Counted from the first letter of the stretch, positions 48,401 through 52,561 are shown. The stretch: DNA of 64,000 nt from Psoroptes ovis (GCA_002943765.1 PQWQ01000036.1:62001-126000); one strand, 5' to 3'. Numbers and translations: made by a program. The notes: a model not told the origin generated them from the sequence alone.

Positions 48401-50517
48401 GTCCGGAAAGTTCTGGCCAATTTTCATGTGACAACTCTATTCGATTAAGCCGAATGAACTTTTCGGACAACCAAAATATAATGACCTTTTTCACTACTAT
48501 TTTTATGTGCGGATAAATCATTATTTTCATTTTTGACAATAAATACAAACATAGACAGCTATAAATACAATGAAATATCATTAACCTTTGAGCAATGTTT
48601 TATATGTGTATTTCTTTCATTTATATTATATTTAGTATTTTGGTAAATAATCATAATAAAATCAAATCATTTAAATCGATTATTTATTTATTTATTTATA
48701 CCATCATCGTTTCAAATCGATCGATTAAGATAAAATATAAAAATATCAATAGCAATATGCACATATATGAAAATACGCCCAATCAATTTTATATATTTTT
48801 CGGAATTGGAAATATTCCAGATTCCATAAATCTTTCCCTATTCAAAAAACATCGATTGAACGGATTCACATCGTTCTTTGATTTTGATTAGCACTAACCA
48901 ACCATCGACAAAATGATAATGACAGCCGTATTATAATAGACCACACAGACCAAGGCAGCCATTAGGGCCATTAAAAAATGGAATATTTTTTGAATAAATA
49001 AAATAATGAAATGATAAGACATTATTCAATATGCTAATATGATCGAAAAAATCATTATATAAACAGTTAAGAGAGAATAAATGGTCAAAATGTGACAAAA
49101 CATGGACGAATTTTGGAGCAAAATGTTCAAAATTCTTTCTATAAATGCAGCGAAGATATAAGTGGCCGGTCAAAGCTTTCAAACATAAGATTCTTGTCGA
49201 TCCATATTGGATGAAAATGTTCCATATAAACATTCAAGTACACAATGGCAGTAGTTGACAGTTTTGACAATTTTCATTTTAAAAAGCCAAAATGATTTCT
49301 TTTTTTTTTTGAATTTGAATTTTCAGATAAAATTCAATGTAGCATAAAATTTGCTTAGCATTACGATATATTATCATTGCTTCAAGTATGGAAAATATTT
49401 CAAGGAAATATTGGCAGAATAAAGAATTCAATAAAATTCAAAATTTTCCAATCGAATCGGAACTGAAATTTTCGCATATTTTTCTCATGTGGAAAATCAA
49501 TGTATGTCTTGGCAAATACAAATTGACAAATGACAAATGATCATATTTAATAATAATAAACAAAATGACCGAAATGGTTAATGAAATGTATGTTTATGAA
49601 ATATGAATGCCACGTGTCCACACACGAATAAAAATTATTTACATTCACATTCATAATTCAACACAACCAAATAAAATGTCACTAAATCAACAAATTAATG
49701 CATTAATCCTTTAATGAATCGAGAAAGTTTTATTATTGATAGAAATCAGAGAGATTTACGAAGGCTGTGTTTTGAGCCTTATACAAATCTTCAATCTCAG
49801 ATATCAAAGGGAGAAAAGCAGCAATGGATTAAATCATTTATTCGAAGAAATAATGTGCAAAACTTGTACACAAACATTTTGATCTCTCAGTGCTGTCATC
49901 ACACTCTGTGAATCGATTTATTTTAGTTTTAATTTTTGTTTTTCTTATGAATGGGAATAACTGGACTAAATCAATATATTCCATATTTGGTTCAAGGAGA
50001 ATAAATAAGTAATGCTAATCTAATCAACAGAAAAAATATGAAAATACATACCTTTAAGTTGTGTGATGATGGCTATGATGAAAATGATTGATGTTAGTTG
50101 AAAATGTAGAAAATTAAATAATAATTTATTTGATGATTTCAATGATGATGATGAGCATAATGATATCGATGGTGGTGGCGTCGAAACTGATGATGTGGAT
50201 GTTGATTTAAATGGTGATCGTTTCATTTTTACACTATGATAATGTCGATAATTATTAAGCGAAGAATCAAATGAAAGGGTTAAGTAATCATCGGTGGTGA
50301 AATTCGTAGCCATTTTTGATGACCGCTGTTGACGGTTACAACAACACAAATATCGACTAGTATTATTATCATACATTGATAATGATGAATTTGGCTTATT
50401 GTTAAATGAACGATTTGATGATTTTAGATGGATCGTTGATCGATGATCATCATCGTCATCATTCAATTGATCATCATTGGTCAATTGATTATTTCGGATA
50501 CATTTAACTGTTGACAT
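148..50517 (-). CDS. sns: Nephrin / Sticks-and-stones / Hibris-like Ig-superfamily adhesion receptor (19 coding exons, 3' end off the window)
   Basis: Joining the 19 exons listed below gives 1627 codons with no phase conflict; the C-terminus lies beyond position 1. Order: hydrophobic signal-like segment (residues 132-151), nine Ig domains (about 167-267, 268-395, 396-495, 496-596, 597-696, 697-797, 798-891, 892-1038, 1039-1157), one FN3 domain (about 1158-1266), a transmembrane helix (1277-1299), a basic stop-transfer run (RARKKRKR), then a low-complexity tail. Ig domains begin with the family's Y/F-P-P linker, and WAKDGFVLGYDRSIPGFPRY, SWWRDGF and WMPGFDGG are typical of nephrin, Sns and Hbs rather than of the Kirre/Rst partners, which have five Ig domains and no FN3. 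In flies and vertebrates these proteins sit at the plasma membrane, bind Kirre/Neph proteins on the opposing cell and act in myoblast fusion and in nephrocyte or podocyte filtration slits. Whether mites have one or two paralogues cannot be told here, so the symbol denotes the family. The first exon is the least certain part. Confidence 0.88.
435..1282 (-). other. Intron 18 (848 bp)
   Basis: No repeat element recognised. If retained it stops translation almost at once (TAA at 1272-1274). Confidence 0.6.
1283..1658 (-). CDS. sns: Exon 18: cytoplasmic tail, part 2 (poly-Met tract)
   Basis: Preferred acceptor CGTATTCAG|TAC after a 70 bp intron; an in-frame alternative acceptor 15 bases later (TCAACAG|GAG) would drop YNGQQ. 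Donor TTAG|GTACCC, phase 1 out, which fits exon 19. If the donor is not used, the frame reads Gly-Thr-His then TAA at 1272-1274. Low complexity: HHH, NNNN, GGGG, MMMMMM (1471-1476), HHLQQHQQYHP, then LPRPPSIPVHY, a possible SH3-binding proline stretch. Confidence 0.8.
1449..1466 (-). repeat. Coding (ATG)6 microsatellite
   Basis: Six CAT triplets on the plus strand, read in exon 18 as six consecutive Met codons. Confidence 0.9.
1729..2015 (-). CDS. sns: Exon 17: cytoplasmic tail, part 1
   Basis: Acceptor CATCAACAG|AA, donor ATG|GTATGT, 95 codons, phase 0 out. Encodes a polar tail: ESDGYSGGTDSK, a Tyr in LYDSNNG (Tyr1334), a six-Asn run, then SEDRFSGHTDYEM. Tyrosines in acidic or polar context are candidate SH2 docking sites, as known for nephrin tails (Nck, PI3K), but the exact nephrin YDEV-type motif is not seen in this part. 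Confidence 0.85.
2016..2967 (-). other. Intron 16 (952 bp)
   Basis: One M1-A element at 2854-2934, about 33 bases after the donor. Nothing else recognised. Confidence 0.65.
2854..2934 (+). mobile_element. M1-A MITE
   Basis: Left end AGAGGTTGTCC, right end GGACAGCCTGA, TA on both sides. In intron 16. Confidence 0.85.
2968..3019 (-). CDS. sns: Exon 16: end of transmembrane helix and stop-transfer
   Basis: Fifty-two bases, acceptor CTTAAG|GT, donor GATG|GTAAGT. Encodes VVVFYLRARKKRKRYED: the last membrane residues followed by seven basic residues within eight, which fixes an extracellular N-terminus and cytoplasmic C-terminus. Confidence 0.85.
3111..3128. repeat. (TG)9 microsatellite
   Basis: Pure dinucleotide run in intron 15. 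Confidence 0.85.
3650..3768. mobile_element. M2 hairpin element, copy 1
   Basis: Left arm from CAAGGTTTAAAGTTTTAATT through GAATTTCGTAATTTT pairs imperfectly with the right arm (AATTACGAAATTCAACTTTA and on). No clear TA flanks. In intron 15. Confidence 0.7.
3785..3813. repeat. AT-rich palindrome
   Basis: Fourteen-base arms TTTCAATTCAATTT around a single T, just beside M2 copy 1. Confidence 0.8.
4868..4947 (-). CDS. sns: Exon 15: juxtamembrane and first part of transmembrane helix
   Basis: Acceptor AGTTTTAG|CT, donor TTT|GTAAGT, phase 1 in, 0 out. Encodes ETYGFDISR then LFVIICVICFSLLLFNF. Together with the start of exon 16 (VVVFYL) this makes one 23-residue membrane span, residues 1277-1299. 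Confidence 0.85.
4948..5313 (-). other. Intron 14 (366 bp)
   Basis: Mostly taken up by the M2 element at 5131-5274, which lies about 40 bases after the donor on the coding strand. Confidence 0.7.
5131..5274. mobile_element. M2 hairpin element, copy 2
   Basis: Longest M2 copy (144 bp); left CAAAGTGTTTCAAGTTTTAA, right rc CAAGGATTTTAAGTTTTAA, both followed inward by TTCGTAGTTTTAAAATT or close variants. TA both sides. In intron 14. Confidence 0.72.
5314..5997 (-). CDS. sns: Exon 14: Ig domain 9 and fibronectin type III domain
   Basis: Acceptor TTTCAG|AC, donor AAAG|GTATGC, 227 codons. Ig9: LICRAQGTPNVTFTWKREG, YQSVLIINNVASNDYGPYEC. FN3: PDPPRSLRVVNVTSGSVTLR, WMPGFDGGLRQTFRIRYRA, then NTEYIFSVMATNIKGDS. 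The W-x-PGFDGG and YxFSVMATN patterns are hallmarks of the single FN3 domain of nephrin, Sns and Hbs next to the membrane. An acidic/Ser-rich loop (ESSSDGLSDDDSN) is inserted in the FN3 domain. Confidence 0.96.
5998..6267 (-). other. Intron 13 (270 bp)
   Basis: AT-rich spacer with ordinary splice signals; no element recognised. Confidence 0.6.
6268..6708 (-). CDS. sns: Exon 13: Ig domain 8 with His/Ser-rich insertion
   Basis: Acceptor TTTAATAG|AT after a 64 bp intron; donor CTTC|GTAAGT; 146 codons. Has AHLECLIDANP, IQWIRRK and GSIFECVANNGIG. Between the Trp strand and the second Cys there is an extra stretch of about 35 residues (942-975) with HNHHHHLQHNN and five Ser, encoded by ATG/CAT-type microsatellite sequence. 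An ordinary Ig domain lacks it; it probably forms a surface loop. Confidence 0.93.
6773..7054 (-). CDS. sns: Exon 12: Ig domain 7 (lacks both canonical cysteines)
   Basis: Acceptor TGCAATAG|AT, donor CAAT|GTAAAT, phase 1 in and out, 93 codons. Encodes a complete Ig fold (YPPEFLNPP linker, ITYKWKRDDDTEI, SDSGIYKIYATNELG) in one exon. The expected first Cys position falls in SETFNQTARANPS and the second in YKIYATN, so neither is Cys; the core Trp and the Tyr-corner are kept. Confidence 0.93.
7111..7167 (-). CDS. sns: Exon 11: end of Ig6
   Basis: Fifty-seven bases between 72 bp and 56 bp introns. Acceptor AAATAG|CC, donor CAAT|GTAAGT, phase 1 in and out. Encodes KNQVLHQSVHDAITLNIQ, the final strand of Ig6. 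Confidence 0.9.
7240..7485 (-). CDS. sns: Exon 10: Ig domain 6, main part
   Basis: Acceptor ATCGTAAAG|TT (weak pyrimidine tract), donor CAAG|GTATTT. Encodes FPPNKVSIRLTPKQPIAGTQ, IQCETGSSNPPSMISWWRDG and DDGAVITCQ. SSNPP...ISWW and the following W-R-D-G match the family strongly. Confidence 0.93.
7486..7819 (-). other. Intron 9 (334 bp)
   Basis: AT-rich, no repeat element and no coding signal recognised. Confidence 0.6.
7820..7927 (-). CDS. sns: Exon 9: second half of Ig domain 5
   Basis: Acceptor CGAAATAG|TG, donor CATT|GTAGGT, phase 1 in and out. Encodes VFRVDPSDNGAIYKCTGENS and ends SLPIKATTTLSVH. DNGAIYKC carries the second cysteine. Confidence 0.92.
8002..8193 (-). CDS. sns: Exon 8: first half of Ig domain 5
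   Basis: Acceptor TGAACAG|AT, donor CTTG|GTAAGA. Encodes YPPESIHIFGYDE, LTCTCNGGNPLCTPKWFKND and an N-terminal part of the domain's second sheet. NGGNP plus KWFKND aligns with the family pattern GGNPPPTLQWYKND. Confidence 0.92.
8401..8448 (-). CDS. sns: Exon 7: end of Ig4
   Basis: Forty-eight bases, acceptor GTGTGCAG|AT, donor TAT|GTAAGT, phase 1 in and out. Encodes KISETIVESSVLNVL, the last strand of Ig4, and donates T to the Tyr that opens the Ig5 YPP linker. Confidence 0.85.
8449..8915 (-). other. Intron 6 (467 bp)
   Basis: Contains one M1-A copy (8797-8879) starting about 36 bases after the donor of exon 6. The acceptor for exon 7 is TGTGTGTGCAG. No coding signal. Confidence 0.7.
8797..8879 (-). 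mobile_element. M1-A MITE
   Basis: Left end TCAGATTGTCC; flanks TT/TG, so the TA duplication is decayed or absent. In intron 6. Confidence 0.85.
8916..8955 (-). CDS. sns: Exon 6: microexon with second Ig4 cysteine
   Basis: Forty bases. Acceptor TTTTTTCTAG|GAT, donor ATG|GTAAGT. Encodes DHNMKMLSCYAVN; the Cys is the partner of SVSC in exon 5. Phase 0 in, phase 1 out. The hit to the family position (usually ...AVCHALN in flies) supports it despite its size. Confidence 0.85.
9392..9414. repeat. CA microsatellite
   Basis: Interrupted (CA)n run in intron 5. Confidence 0.8.
9985..10067 (+). mobile_element. M1-A MITE
   Basis: Ends TTAGGTTGTCC and GGACAACCTAA intact; TA at left, TG at right. In intron 5. 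Confidence 0.9.
10579..10663 (-). mobile_element. M1-A MITE
   Basis: Left end TTAGACTGTCC, right end has one extra T (CCTTTAA); TA both sides. In intron 5. Confidence 0.88.
11361..12082 (-). CDS. sns: Exon 5: rest of Ig2, all of Ig3, first part of Ig4
   Basis: The largest exon (722 bases, 240 whole codons). Acceptor TTGATAG|AA, donor CAG|GTATGC, leaving in phase 0. Shows NGVPYTCEA (end of Ig2), YPPAEPEITGYVEGQ then LDCRARGGNPLAQLVWFRN and AIYRCVSS (Ig3), and VSVSCRTEPSNPAAQISW (Ig4). ARGGNP, followed by a Trp, is the family pattern for Ig3. A 64 bp intron separates it from exon 4. Confidence 0.95.
12147..12323 (-). CDS. sns: Exon 4: first half of Ig domain 2
   Basis: Acceptor GAAACAG|TA, donor CCAG|GTTTGT, phase 1 in and out, 58 whole codons. 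Encodes the linker IPPTSIDI, the first cysteine (VTIECLVTGGKP) and the core Trp (IRWLRKN). It has no internal ATG, so a simple ORF scan misses it. Confidence 0.92.
12525..12606 (-). mobile_element. M1-A MITE
   Basis: Left end TTAGGCTGTCC, right GGACGACCTAA; TA at left, TT at right. In intron 3. Confidence 0.88.
13190..13269. mobile_element. M1-C hairpin MITE
   Basis: Arms carry AAGTTCTTGCCGTTTTT and its complement around a short A-rich loop; left outer end diverged to TCGGATTGTCT. TA both sides. In intron 3. Confidence 0.85.
13402..13429. repeat. 28 bp perfect palindrome
   Basis: Two 14-base arms with no spacer (AAAATATTTTGAAA and complement). In intron 3. Confidence 0.85.
13579..13639 (-). 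CDS. sns: Exon 3: end of Ig domain 1
   Basis: Sixty-one bases, 20 codons plus one base. It follows a 61 bp intron (13640-13700) with acceptor CAAAG|GT. Encodes VGPGGKNYAPIRATTKVTVL, the last strands of Ig1. Donor A|GTAAGT, exit phase 1. Confidence 0.9.
13701..13975 (-). CDS. sns: Exon 2: Ig domain 1, main part
   Basis: Acceptor TTACAG|TC, donor CAG|GTACTT; enters phase 1, leaves phase 0. Encodes residues 157-247 after the split Val. Contains both Ig cysteines (LLQC and FQCQ) and the core Trp (VQWAKDG), followed by GYDRSIPGFPRYS, the most diagnostic nephrin-family segment of the first domain. Confidence 0.92.
14739..14821 (+). mobile_element. M1-A MITE
   Basis: TTAAGTTGTCC at left, GGACAACCTAA at right, TA both sides. 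First copy downstream end of intron 1. Confidence 0.9.
15258..15339 (-). mobile_element. M1-A MITE
   Basis: Left end TATGGCTGTCC diverged; right CCTTTAA; TA both sides. Confidence 0.85.
17601..17680 (-). mobile_element. M1-A MITE
   Basis: TTAGGTTGTCT at left, GGACAACTTAA at right, TA both sides. Confidence 0.88.
19233..19312 (-). mobile_element. M1-B MITE
   Basis: TTAGATTGTCC at left; inner GCCGGTTATATCGTAG intact; TA both sides. Confidence 0.9.
19594..19674 (-). mobile_element. M1-B MITE
   Basis: Inner part GATTATATCGTTGGGGAATG, shared in variant form with 32192, 36238 and 56069, suggests a sub-lineage. TA both sides. Confidence 0.88.
19906..19985 (+). mobile_element. M1-A MITE with symmetric ends
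   Basis: Both ends carry the CGGCC-type subterminal block, unlike other M1-A copies. No TA flanks (CC/AA). See findings. Confidence 0.8.
20134..20219. mobile_element. M1-C hairpin MITE
   Basis: Ends TTTTGGGGTTGTCCC and its complement, arms GAGTTCTTGCCG/CGGTAAGAACTT; TA both sides, so the palindrome runs into the duplication. Confidence 0.88.
21121..21154. repeat. 34 bp perfect palindrome
   Basis: Two 17-base arms with no spacer, AAAAATGAAATCAGATT and its exact complement. Not related to M1 or M2 ends. Confidence 0.88.
21522..21604 (+). mobile_element. M1-A MITE
   Basis: TTTGGTTGTCC at left, GGACAACCTAA at right, TA both sides. Confidence 0.9.
22846..22927 (-). mobile_element. M1-B MITE
   Basis: Left end has CCGCAAAG, the B-specific variant; right CCAAA; TA at both sides allowing one extra T at left. 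Confidence 0.87.
24247..24328 (+). mobile_element. M1-A MITE
   Basis: TTAGATTGTCC at left, GGACAACCAAA at right, TA both sides. Uses GTTTTTGCCG next to the left end, as in B, but has the A interior. Confidence 0.9.
25008..25087 (+). mobile_element. M1-A MITE
   Basis: Ends TTAGGTTGTCC/GGACAACCTAA intact but flanked by AA and GA rather than TA. Confidence 0.87.
25908..25989. mobile_element. M1-C hairpin MITE
   Basis: Arms GTCCCATAAGTTCTTGCC and its complement; TA at left and after one extra A at right. Confidence 0.9.
28965..29047 (+). mobile_element. M1-B MITE
   Basis: ATAGGTTGTCC at left, GGACAACCCAAAA at right, TA both sides. Confidence 0.88.
29634..29704 (-). mobile_element. M1-B MITE, internally shortened
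   Basis: Seventy-one bp instead of about 80; the interior is reduced to GTATCGTTGGAAAATC. TA both sides. Confidence 0.85.
30200..30279 (+). mobile_element. M1-B MITE
   Basis: TTAGGTAGTCC at left, GGACAACCTAA at right, TA both sides. Confidence 0.9.
30672..30751. mobile_element. M1-B-like MITE with symmetric arms
   Basis: Both arms end in the GCCGATTTTC block (GCTGATTTTC at left), giving arms of about 32 bp. TA both sides. See findings. Confidence 0.83.
31217..31237. repeat. Poly(A) tract
   Basis: About 21 uninterrupted A; no retroposon body or flanking duplication recognised beside it. Confidence 0.8.
31332..31353. repeat. (ACC)n microsatellite
   Basis: About seven CCA units in a locally GC-richer stretch of intron 1. 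Confidence 0.8.
31838..31917 (+). mobile_element. M1-B MITE
   Basis: TTAGGTTGTCC at left, GAACAACCTAA at right, TA both sides. Confidence 0.9.
32192..32272 (-). mobile_element. M1-B MITE
   Basis: TTAGATTGTCC at left, right end decayed (GGACAATCTA then TG). TA at left. Confidence 0.87.
32453..32533 (+). mobile_element. M1-B MITE
   Basis: Right end CTTTGCGGACAACCCAA carries the B-specific CGC. TA at left, TG at right. Confidence 0.9.
32997..33076 (-). mobile_element. M1-A MITE
   Basis: TTAGGTTGTCC at left, GGAGAATCTAA at right; TA both sides; interior well diverged. Confidence 0.85.
33505..33586 (+). mobile_element. M1-A MITE
   Basis: TTCGGTTGTCC at left, GGACAACCTAA at right; flanked by TT on both sides, not TA. 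Confidence 0.87.
33869..33948 (+). mobile_element. M1-A MITE
   Basis: TTTAGTTGTCC at left, GGACAACTTGA at right; TA only at left. Confidence 0.85.
34469..34548 (-). mobile_element. M1-B MITE
   Basis: Left end decayed (TTTATGGTCCGCAAA); right GAACAACCTAA; TA both sides. Confidence 0.82.
36238..36318 (-). mobile_element. M1-B MITE
   Basis: TTAGGTTGTCC at left after AA, right GAACAACCTAA then TA. Confidence 0.87.
36612..36698 (-). mobile_element. M1-A MITE
   Basis: Left end TTAGGTGCTGTCC has an insertion; right CAACCTTCTTA; TA both sides. Confidence 0.85.
37063..37143 (+). mobile_element. M1-B MITE
   Basis: Left end diverged (GTGTGTTGTCC), right CTTTGCGGACAACCTAA intact; TA both sides. Confidence 0.85.
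37241..37260. repeat. Poly(A) tract
   Basis: About 20 A preceded by a T tract a few bases away; low-complexity. Confidence 0.75.
38083..38193. mobile_element. M2 hairpin element, copy 3
   Basis: Ends TAGGGTTTAAAG and rc CAGGGTTTATTT; inner arms TTTTAAAATTAATTTTCATA and its partner. TA both sides, 111 bp. In intron 1. Confidence 0.72.
38683..38762 (+). mobile_element. M1-B MITE
   Basis: TTAGGTTGTCC at left, GGGCAGCGTAA at right, TA both sides. Confidence 0.9.
39205..39299 (-). mobile_element. M1-A MITE with internal duplication
   Basis: Ninety-five bp, the longest copy: GCCACA is repeated 12 bases apart inside. TTTCGGTTGTCC at left, CCAAAA at right, TA both sides. Confidence 0.86.
40881..40932. 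repeat. Perfect hairpin, 20 bp arms and 12 bp loop
   Basis: Left arm AAATTTTCAATGAATTGATT at 40881-40900 is matched exactly by 40913-40932. No M1 or M2 ends. Confidence 0.85.
42091..42171 (+). mobile_element. M1-B MITE
   Basis: TTAGGCTGGCC at left, right CTTAGCGGACAACGTAA; TA both sides. Confidence 0.9.
42606..42687 (-). mobile_element. M1-B MITE
   Basis: Left TTAGGTTGTCCGCAAAG, right GGACAACCTAA, TA both sides; close to the B consensus. Confidence 0.92.
43045..43125 (+). mobile_element. M1-B MITE
   Basis: TTAGATTGTCC at left, GAACAGTCCTAA at right, TA both sides. Confidence 0.9.
43360..43439 (+). mobile_element. M1-A MITE
   Basis: TTAGTCTGTCC at left, GGACAACCTAA at right, TA both sides. 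Confidence 0.9.
44422..44502 (+). mobile_element. M1-B MITE
   Basis: TTAAATTGTCC at left, CAACAACCTAA at right, TA both sides. Confidence 0.88.
45203..45283. mobile_element. M1-C hairpin MITE
   Basis: TCAGGTTGTCCCATAAG at left and GGGACAGCCTAA at right, arms pair over more than 30 bases; TA both sides. Confidence 0.9.
45700..45779. mobile_element. M1-C hairpin MITE
   Basis: Arms GTTGTCCAATAAGTTCTTGC and complement pair; both arms have CCAATAAG where other C copies have CCCATAAG, so the change is compensated. TA both sides. Confidence 0.88.
46415..46494 (+). mobile_element. M1-B MITE
   Basis: TTAGGTTGTCT at left, GGACAATCTAA at right, TA both sides. Confidence 0.9.
47089..47168 (+). mobile_element. 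M1-B MITE
   Basis: TCAGGTTGTCC at left, GGAAAACCTAA at right, TA both sides. Confidence 0.88.
47806..47888 (+). mobile_element. M1-A MITE
   Basis: TAAGGTTGCCC at left, GGACAACCTAA at right; TA at left, AATA at right. Confidence 0.87.
48394..48476 (+). mobile_element. M1-A MITE
   Basis: TTAAGTTGTCC at left, GGACAACCAAAA at right, TA both sides. Nearest copy to exon 1 on its intron side. Confidence 0.9.
50052..50517 (-). CDS. sns: Exon 1: N-terminal region and signal-like hydrophobic segment
   Basis: Open reading frame ending in donor AAAG|GTATGT, exit phase 1. The frame is bounded upstream by a TGA at 50569-50571; the first ATG is at 50517 with AAAA before it. It encodes 155 residues: a Ser/Asn/Asp-rich stretch with a CCC cluster, then a hydrophobic segment (132-151, FHFQLTSIIFIIAIITQ-like) immediately before the splice site, as expected for a signal peptide exon. 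The split codon completes to Val with exon 2. Inner ATGs at 50313 and 50226 would leave 87 or 58 residues and give a more conventional signal peptide. Assignment to this gene rests on phase, strand and the hydrophobic segment, since exon 2 starts directly at the first Ig domain; the 36 kb gap leaves room for a different or alternative first exon. Confidence 0.6.
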
Positions 50518-51555
50518 TTTTAGGGATGTTGAACAATTTTTGAATGATTTGATACAATTACACAACACTCAAAATAAATAGCTGATTAAATGATGACAAT
50601 TTCATAATCAATCGATTGGACATTGAAAAAATTAACAAAAACAGAATAAAATGTCAATTATTACACTTCAAATGTTTCAAGTCATTTCAGTTATTGATGC
50701 TAATCAATAAAAAAAAAATAATTAAAATCACATTTATAAAACATTTGATCCAAATTTTCGAATCGTTTTCACAAATCTCTGATACAAGTCAATTAATCAA
50801 TAATTTAGCTGCCCGTTTGATGTTTGATTTGGTTAAGATTTCGAGTCTTAAATCACACTATGCACAAATAGAATGAAATTTTCACAAAATTTTTCATTTG
50901 ATTTCCGTGGATATTCGGTTTGTCAGTTAAAATAGATACAAATTGGCCAATGAAAACATGTTGAACGAAAAAACAATGGAAAAATTTCTGGAATATATCT
51001 TTGTTTGTTCATTAAAAGATTGTTGTTGGCATATTAATGACAATCATCGTTGGTGGCTTTGCTTTGTTTTTGCTATTTGTGAATGAATATTTTTGATATC
51101 AAAATCAAGCAAATATATCTGTTCAGGACAAATGTATCTGGTGAAAATATTTGGGAAAAAAAATATGAAAAATTGAATAAATGAATTTTGAACAAAAACA
51201 ATTATTATTTGGTTGGAAATGGTTTTCGCATTGTTTTATTCAAACAAATTGAACGAATTGAACAATAATAATTAGTTTATTAGAGAAATGAATGAATTGA
51301 AATCACATAAATTATATTGAATTTTTTTTTGATCAAAACATAAAACAATCGGACAATGGTCAAATCAATTCGATTCGTTTTTTTTCATTTTTATAAATTC
51401 ATATCGTGTCTGTTTTGTATTTTCATTTCATTTTTTCATTGGCGCAGTGAATGTGCATTGCACACTGTGTGTGTGTATGTGATTCATTTTTTTTCATCGC
51501 ATTGTGTGTGTGTGATTGGAATTGATTGGGGCCCAGAGAGAAAAAAGAGTAAATA

Positions 51556-51636
51556 TTAGGTTGTCCCATAAGTTCTTGCCGTTTTTCGAATGAAAAAAAA
51601 ATTACAAAAACGACAAGAACTTATGGGACAACCCAA
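51556..51636. mobile_element. M1-C hairpin MITE
   Basis: TTAGGTTGTCCCATAAG at left, GGGACAACCCAA at right; near-perfect arms; TA both sides. First copy upstream of exon 1. Confidence 0.92.
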
Positions 51637-52196
51637 TATATATGTGTGTCTCTGTTTGTTTGGTTGGAATCCATTATCAATGTCAACAATGATTCGTTCT
51701 TTGGACCGAAAATTGAATTGAAAATGAAATTCATCATCGCATTCATATACACACTGGATCTGCACAAACACAGACACAGAAAACATCACATGAAACATTT
51801 ACAAATGATTCCAATTTAGAGCCAACGTAAGCAGAAAAAATAAGGATAAAATCGGGTACAACGTTTATTTGAGCCTAATGAAAGAATATTTATTTTTATA
51901 TCGAAATAAATAAGACTTTTTATAATCAATGGCGCCTTCTAAAATAATATTTGATTTAACCTCAGAGCCAAACTAAAGTCTGAATTCATTTTCAAATGGA
52001 ATAATTTGGAAAAACATTTTTTTGGAAACAAAATAAAATTATTATTATTATTATTGGAGAACATATAATATAACTAACACAACATACAAAACAACACAGA
52101 GTTCATTTATTAATGGTGAAACAAATAATAACTAATAATAATTACAATTGTCAAATCACGTTTTTCTATTAATTCTTCTATTAATAGATACAAATA

Positions 52197-52276
52197 TTAG
52201 TTTGTCCGAAAAGTTCTTGCCGATTTTTCAATGATTTTCTACGATATAACCGGCAAAAACTTTGCGGACAACCTAA
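52197..52276 (+). mobile_element. M1-B MITE
   Basis: TTAGTTTGTCC at left, CTTTGCGGACAACCTAA at right, TA both sides. Confidence 0.92.
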
Positions 52277-52537
52277 TATTTTTGCTTCAATCAAAACAAC
52301 TTTCGTTTCAAAAAATTCTTCAAATACTGATTCTGTGAAATCATAGTGAAAGAAAAAAAATTCTTCAAATTGTGTCGTTCGTTCGATTGAAATGGAAAGA
52401 AGGATTTTTTTCTATTTTCTAGGTTTATAATTCTTAGTTTTGATAAGAATTTTTTTTTTTTTTTTTTGAATTAAGTTAATATAAATGATACAAGAATCGA
52501 ATCGAATCGAATTGTTCGTGTCGTACGTGCATTAACA

Positions 52538-52561
52538 ATTATTATTATTATTATTATTATT
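52538..52561. repeat. (ATT)8 microsatellite
   Basis: Pure ATT run upstream of exon 1. Confidence 0.85.

Larger units (their letters stand above)
13976..50051 (-). other. Intron 1 (36,076 bp), packed with M1 MITEs
   Basis: Bounded by donor GTATGT at 50051 and acceptor TTACAG at 13976. Contents: 39 M1 copies, one M2 copy, palindromes at 21121 and 40881, A/T tracts and CA repeats. No coding exon, tRNA or transposase was recognised in it. Stretches with none of these elements: 15340-17600, 17681-19232, 25989-28964, 34549-36237, 39300-42090 and 48477-50051; they contain only AT-rich unique-looking sequence and short microsatellites. Confidence 0.6.

Noticed and set aside
13976..50051. A transposase gene inside intron 1
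   Set aside because: No frame over about 120 codons and no D,D34D-like motif seen; every M1 copy is under 100 bp.
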